Shown piece by piece: positions 60,628 through 64,000 of a stretch of DNA of 64,000 nt (the stretch's first letter is position 1; the number at the start of each line of letters is the position of its first letter). Source of the stretch: Butyrivibrio sp. (GTDB lineage: Bacteria > Bacillota > Clostridia > Lachnospirales > Lachnospiraceae); the NCBI RefSeq assembly GCF_017433805.1, contig NZ_JAFRGN010000013.1, forward strand, positions 1 to 64,000. The letters run 5' to 3'. The translations under genes were made by a program, and so were the position numbers. Under the pieces are notes generated by a model, which worked only from the letters and a program-made list of their open reading frames with translations, had not been told where the DNA came from and searched no databases.

Positions 60628-62739
60628 TTATTTCTTAAGATGTTCGTACTGAGTCATAAGCTCCTCAGGAACAGGAATTTCTTCTTTTCTGAGCTTATTG
60701 ATTATATTGACGACAGGTTTGGTCTGATTAGATATTCTGGTATTGTAGTGGTTGATAAGCTCAGTGTACTGAGGATTATCGGCCACTTTTTCACGTAGCT
60801 CTTTGGCAAATGGACAGAAGGTGAACATGATTTCCCTGACAACCTTGTTAAGTCTTGGTGAGCCTGCTGCCTCGAATTTAACGTAAGCAAGATAATCAGC
60901 GATAAATACGTTCTTATAGTTATTGCTGAATTTCTTAAGATCTGTACGAAGCTTTTCTTTATTCTCTGTAGAAAGAGCAGGATTCTTCTTGTAGAACTGC
61001 AGATAATCGCAGTACATGGATGTAAGAGACGGATCTGTTACATCATTCCAGTGAATACCCTGTTCAGTCTTACACATTTCCCATCTGAACTCAGCAAAGA
61101 GTCTTATCATGCATTCTTCAGTGTTTTCAGTGTTGAATATTGAAACCAGCATTCTGGCTGGAGTTCTTCTGTTTTTACCTTCGATTTCCTGCCAAAGGGA
61201 TGCTCTTGAGCCTACGTTAGGCATAAGAATCATATATGGAGTAATGTCGTCTGCGTAGTGGAGCTGTGGAACACCAATCTCAGGATTAGAGAAAAGAGCT
61301 GTTCTGCAGAATACACCGTAGTCGACACTTCTGATCATTGCGTAATACTCATTGATCTTGGCAACGTTAAGATAAGCCATATCAAGCGGTCTTAGGACGT
61401 TTTGTGCATCAAAAACAGGAACGAAGGATGAGATTCGTCCAAAGGTCATTCTGTTTCCAAGAGCAAATAGATTGTGAACCTCGAAATTAAGCTTGCTGGT
61501 AGGATCATTTGTCATGAGCTCTACCTGTGCCTGATTGAGCTGACCACTTGCCTTTTGTTCTCTAAGGTAGGTAGGCCAGTCCTGGTCAAATTCATTTCGT
61601 GAAGGCTCGACTTCAAGGTTGTATACTTTTTTAAGCCATTCGTAGCAGGTCAATACCTTGCCTTCAGGATCTGAGACATAGGCTTTGGCCATGTTGTAGA
61701 GTATGGCTGTATTTTTTTCTCCGGCAAGTTCTTCATCTACAAAGCCAAACATGAAGAACATACGAACTTCCATAGGAACATTGTCATCCCCAAGACTCTT
61801 TAAGAAAGCAGGAGTGTATACCTCGTAGAAGGTTGTGGCTATGTTTCTACGGAGAGCTCTGGCTTCATCGGCAGAGTCATAGCGATTGTTCATGGCCTTG
61901 AACTGAGATAGCTGCTCCTCGAACTTTACAGAGATTTCAGGAGCGACATTTGCATACTGAAGAATTGTGCTAAGGGCATTAACAACTGTAACAGAGCCTT
62001 CTCCAGTACCATTGTTGTTCTCAAGGTTATTTAGCTTAGCACGTATGGCCTTCATCGTTGTAGCAAAAGCTGCAGTTTTCTTTTTGAGCGTATTTCTGTA
62101 TTCGATAAGAAGCTGGGATTCTCTGGAAATTTTGGTATATATCTCGTAGGTGCACATTACGACACCGGTAGCAATCTCAATGCTAAGAGGATAGAAGGTT
62201 CTCTTAAGGGAAGCCTCATTTTTCTTAAGGCTTCTGATAAATTCAAAGGACCATTCAGTTATATCATCGCTCTGTTCGGGCGCTATGATTTCTTTTATTT
62301 CTGGGAATTCTTTGGGAACTTCGCCTACCTTTATGCAAAGGTTGGGATAATCAGTGTAATCTGTAATAACCTGATCGTATTCGGAAGTGGCATCTTCGTA
62401 TTCTTTTTCGTAGACATCACAGCACTTAATAGCTGCTTCAACAGACTGAGCAGCAAGAATAGGGGCAATCTTGGGATTTGATTTAACAACGTTTGGAATA
62501 TCATTTTCTGATTCGAAAGGGTAGGAATAGACAGCAGCTTCATCCAGGGCTTCTATGTTGTATTTGTAGGTAGAGCCAGGAGTTTCTACTATGCCTATAA
62601 ATCCGCCCACAGACATAACAATAGAAGTATATTGATTAGAAATCTTCAGACTTCCCTTTACAACAACCTCGATGGTTTCAACAATATCTGTGCCTGCTTT
62701 ATGAAGAATTTGCCCTTTTTCAAGTTTGATAAGACCCAT
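60628..62739 (-). CDS. Large protein with N-terminal cyclic-nucleotide-binding-like domain
   Basis: 703 residues, cytoplasmic. Residues about 1-130 look like a Crp-type cNMP-binding beta-roll (MGLIKLEKGQILHKAGTDIV, VVKGSLKISNQY, then FIGIVETPGSTYKYNIEAL), but no helix-turn-helix follows. Instead there is a helical region with a coiled coil near 215-260 and a long domain of about 400 residues that I do not recognise (WPTYLREQKASGQLNQAQVE, SLWQEIEGKNRRTPARMLVS). GGAGG on the minus strand fixes the ATG at 62739; an upstream ATG gives 12 extra residues. The ligand is unknown; the usual phosphate-binding RxS motif is not evident, so it may not bind cAMP. Confidence 0.7.
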   Translation of the reverse strand: MGLIKLEKGQILHKAGTDIVETIEVVVKGSLKISNQYTSIVMSVGGFIGIVETPGSTYKYNIEALDEAAVYSYPFESENDIPNVVKSNPKIAPILAAQSVEAAIKCCDVYEKEYEDATSEYDQVITDYTDYPNLCIKVGEVPKEFPEIKEIIAPEQSDDITEWSFEFIRSLKKNEASLKRTFYPLSIEIATGVVMCTYEIYTKISRESQLLIEYRNTLKKKTAAFATTMKAIRAKLNNLENNNGTGEGSVTVVNALSTILQYANVAPEISVKFEEQLSQFKAMNNRYDSADEARALRRNIATTFYEVYTPAFLKSLGDDNVPMEVRMFFMFGFVDEELAGEKNTAILYNMAKAYVSDPEGKVLTCYEWLKKVYNLEVEPSRNEFDQDWPTYLREQKASGQLNQAQVELMTNDPTSKLNFEVHNLFALGNRMTFGRISSFVPVFDAQNVLRPLDMAYLNVAKINEYYAMIRSVDYGVFCRTALFSNPEIGVPQLHYADDITPYMILMPNVGSRASLWQEIEGKNRRTPARMLVSIFNTENTEECMIRLFAEFRWEMCKTEQGIHWNDVTDPSLTSMYCDYLQFYKKNPALSTENKEKLRTDLKKFSNNYKNVFIADYLAYVKFEAAGSPRLNKVVREIMFTFCPFAKELREKVADNPQYTELINHYNTRISNQTKPVVNIINKLRKEEIPVPEELMTQYEHLKK

Positions 62740-62835
62740 ATTATGCCTCCGGATGATCGCCAGATACCTACTCATAATAATGTTATCACGTCAAAAAGTT
62801 TACTTCAATCCGCATGTGGGCTGTAAATCTTAAAT

Positions 62836-64000
62836 TTATGTAAAGGAGTAGATTATCTGTTTTAAGCGGTATTCGTTGGCATTTTTGACAGGACAGATAG
62901 AGTTATATATTTCTGTTGCAAAAAGAGTTTCCTTAAACTGACTATACTCTGCTGTAGTCAGCTCTTTTGCGGCGTTCTTGATATTTGTAAGTGCACTAGA
63001 GCCTTCACTATCGCCTATTGGCCTAAGGAGTACTGAGGAATCAGCCTTCATTCCAAGGACTCTCACAAAAGAAGTGTAATTGTTAGCCTTATACTCATCC
63101 ATTGCAGCAGAAGTAATTCCAAGAACTATATGTGTCAGACATCTGCAGATGCGTGAATAAGCGATATCCTTGGATTTAAGGAGAGAGCAGAACTGGTCAA
63201 AATCCTGATATTTCTCAAGGTTAGAGGCTATTTTGTTAGAAAGATCCTCTGTCACATCAAGGTATTTGGTATAGCCATTATCTTTTTCCAATAATAATTT
63301 ATAGTAAACAAGATCAGAAAAACGCTTAATATCAGCCATGCGACCAGCGTTTTCTTTTAAAAGAGATAGACTAGGTGCAGGCATAGCTTTGCCTAAGTCA
63401 TCGAAAGATAAGTCATTATCTGCGATTGCACTTCGGATTCCAGAGGCACTTGAAAGAGGTGTGATTTCTGTAGAATTATAGCCTTCTCCGATTCTTTTGA
63501 TAGTGACAGGTGTAATACTGCTGCCACGGGTAAGGATTGCCTTGATATATTCAATTCCAAGGATGTTATTAGGGCTACTAAGAACTGATTTAAGAAGAGC
63601 TTCATCCATGGAAAAACCATCAGCATCTGATAAATAGCTGATAAGAGCCTTTTGCCTTGCTACGGGGAAAGAGTCACCTTGCTTAATGTAAGAAGCAAGC
63701 GTTTCTTTATACTGCGATGGCTCTTTGGCCAGAATCTGAGCTATCTGGGTGAGAAGAGCAGTATCTCCACATTCGCTTCCAAATACGAGCTGGTCAACAC
63801 ATCCAAGCTTATCAAGAATAGAAACAGCACCACTGGCAAAGTATTCAGCGCTTCCTGTTGAGTAGCATACTGGAAGCTCGAGAACAAGGTCGGCGCCACA
63901 TTCAAGGGCCATTTTAGTCCGCACAAATTTATCCACCATGGCAGGAGTGCCACGCTGAACGAAATCACCACTCATTACGATTACGATATGGTCAGAAGCA
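62836..64000 (-). CDS. tmcAL: tRNA(Met) cytidine acetate ligase TmcAL, 5' end outside the window
   Basis: Incomplete: 387 codons are present, reading from the right edge (..SDHIVIVMSGDFVQRGTPAM) to a stop at 62836. MSGDFVQRGTPAMVDK is the family signature and normally lies about 35 residues from the start, so only a short piece is missing. Later blocks include LELPVCYSTGSAEYFASGAV, SPNNILGIEYIKAI and RIGEGYNS. TmcAL activates acetate with ATP and acetylates C34 of elongator tRNA-Met. The gene lies upstream of the cNMP-domain protein on the same strand with a 96-base gap. Confidence 0.9.
   Translation of the reverse strand, partial: ASDHIVIVMSGDFVQRGTPAMVDKFVRTKMALECGADLVLELPVCYSTGSAEYFASGAVSILDKLGCVDQLVFGSECGDTALLTQIAQILAKEPSQYKETLASYIKQGDSFPVARQKALISYLSDADGFSMDEALLKSVLSSPNNILGIEYIKAILTRGSSITPVTIKRIGEGYNSTEITPLSSASGIRSAIADNDLSFDDLGKAMPAPSLSLLKENAGRMADIKRFSDLVYYKLLLEKDNGYTKYLDVTEDLSNKIASNLEKYQDFDQFCSLLKSKDIAYSRICRCLTHIVLGITSAAMDEYKANNYTSFVRVLGMKADSSVLLRPIGDSEGSSALTNIKNAAKELTTAEYSQFKETLFATEIYNSICPVKNANEYRLKQIIYSFT

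Noticed and set aside
1-64000. Mobile elements, prophage or integrative-element remnants
   Set aside because: No transposase, integrase, phage structural gene, terminal inverted repeat with target duplication or att-like duplication at the tRNA gene was seen.

Overview
The window looks like chromosomal DNA of a rumen or gut Lachnospiraceae bacterium, most likely Butyrivibrio or Pseudobutyrivibrio. The DNA is AT-rich, Shine-Dalgarno sites are of the Firmicutes GGAGG type, and lipoproteins carry classical lipoboxes. The content is dominated by polysaccharide use, and the GH9 enzyme has no signal peptide and the size I remember for Butyrivibrio fibrisolvens cellodextrinase Ced1. This assignment is inference from gene content; no 16S or other marker was compared. 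I see no insertion sequence, prophage, CRISPR array or integration site.

Region 1 (1-11.1 kb): a small iron-sulfur trio (ferredoxin, membrane 4Fe-4S protein, C_GCAxxG_C_C protein); the KtrB/KtrA potassium uptake pair; an unknown membrane-anchored protein; a GH43-Nudix fusion whose 3' end doubles as a tRNA terminator; tRNA-Leu(CAA); an HD-GYP protein; and a GT-B-like protein paired with a GPH-family sugar symporter.

Region 2 (11.1-19.3 kb): housekeeping genes. These are a zf-HC2 protein, a DNA polymerase I with an eroded 5'-nuclease domain, coaE, an FtsA-like ATPase with a long C-terminal extension, a WalJ-type metallo-hydrolase, and an ACT/UPF0210 pair separated by an 18-bp hairpin.

Region 3 (19.3-30.2 kb): a tightly packed eight-gene operon. 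It holds a GntR (YtrA-type) repressor, an ABC ATPase, a large ABC permease, two sugar-type ABC permeases, an HlyD-like adaptor, a lone MacB periplasmic-core protein and a beta-propeller/solute-binding lipoprotein. The combination suggests a composite envelope or transport system that I do not recognise from the literature.

Region 4 (30.2-39.1 kb): a secreted protein made only of carbohydrate-binding modules (three CBM6-like, two CBM2-like); mscL; a yybP-ykoY-type (Mn2+) riboswitch controlling a cation exchanger; mnmA; a ROK kinase; an unknown minus-strand gene; and the GH9 cellodextrinase.

Region 5 (39.1-59.9 kb): a uronate/pectin utilisation locus. A LacI repressor and uxaC run leftward. 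Running rightward are uxaA, a YtcQ/YteP/YtcP-like ABC importer, a CE12-like esterase, a GH43, an ankyrin-GH43 fusion, a sugar-phosphate epimerase-like protein, a TRAP transporter (DctPQM), and a histidine kinase, response regulator and TRAP-type sensor protein. LacI-type operators with a TGAAANCGCTTACA consensus sit at the uxaC, uxaA and ytcQ-like promoters. The enzymes lack signal peptides, so the locus appears to import oligosaccharides and uronates and finish their breakdown inside the cell.

Region 6 (59.9-64 kb): an SGNH hydrolase, a 703-residue protein with an N-terminal cyclic-nucleotide-binding-like domain, and the 3' part of tmcAL running off the right edge.
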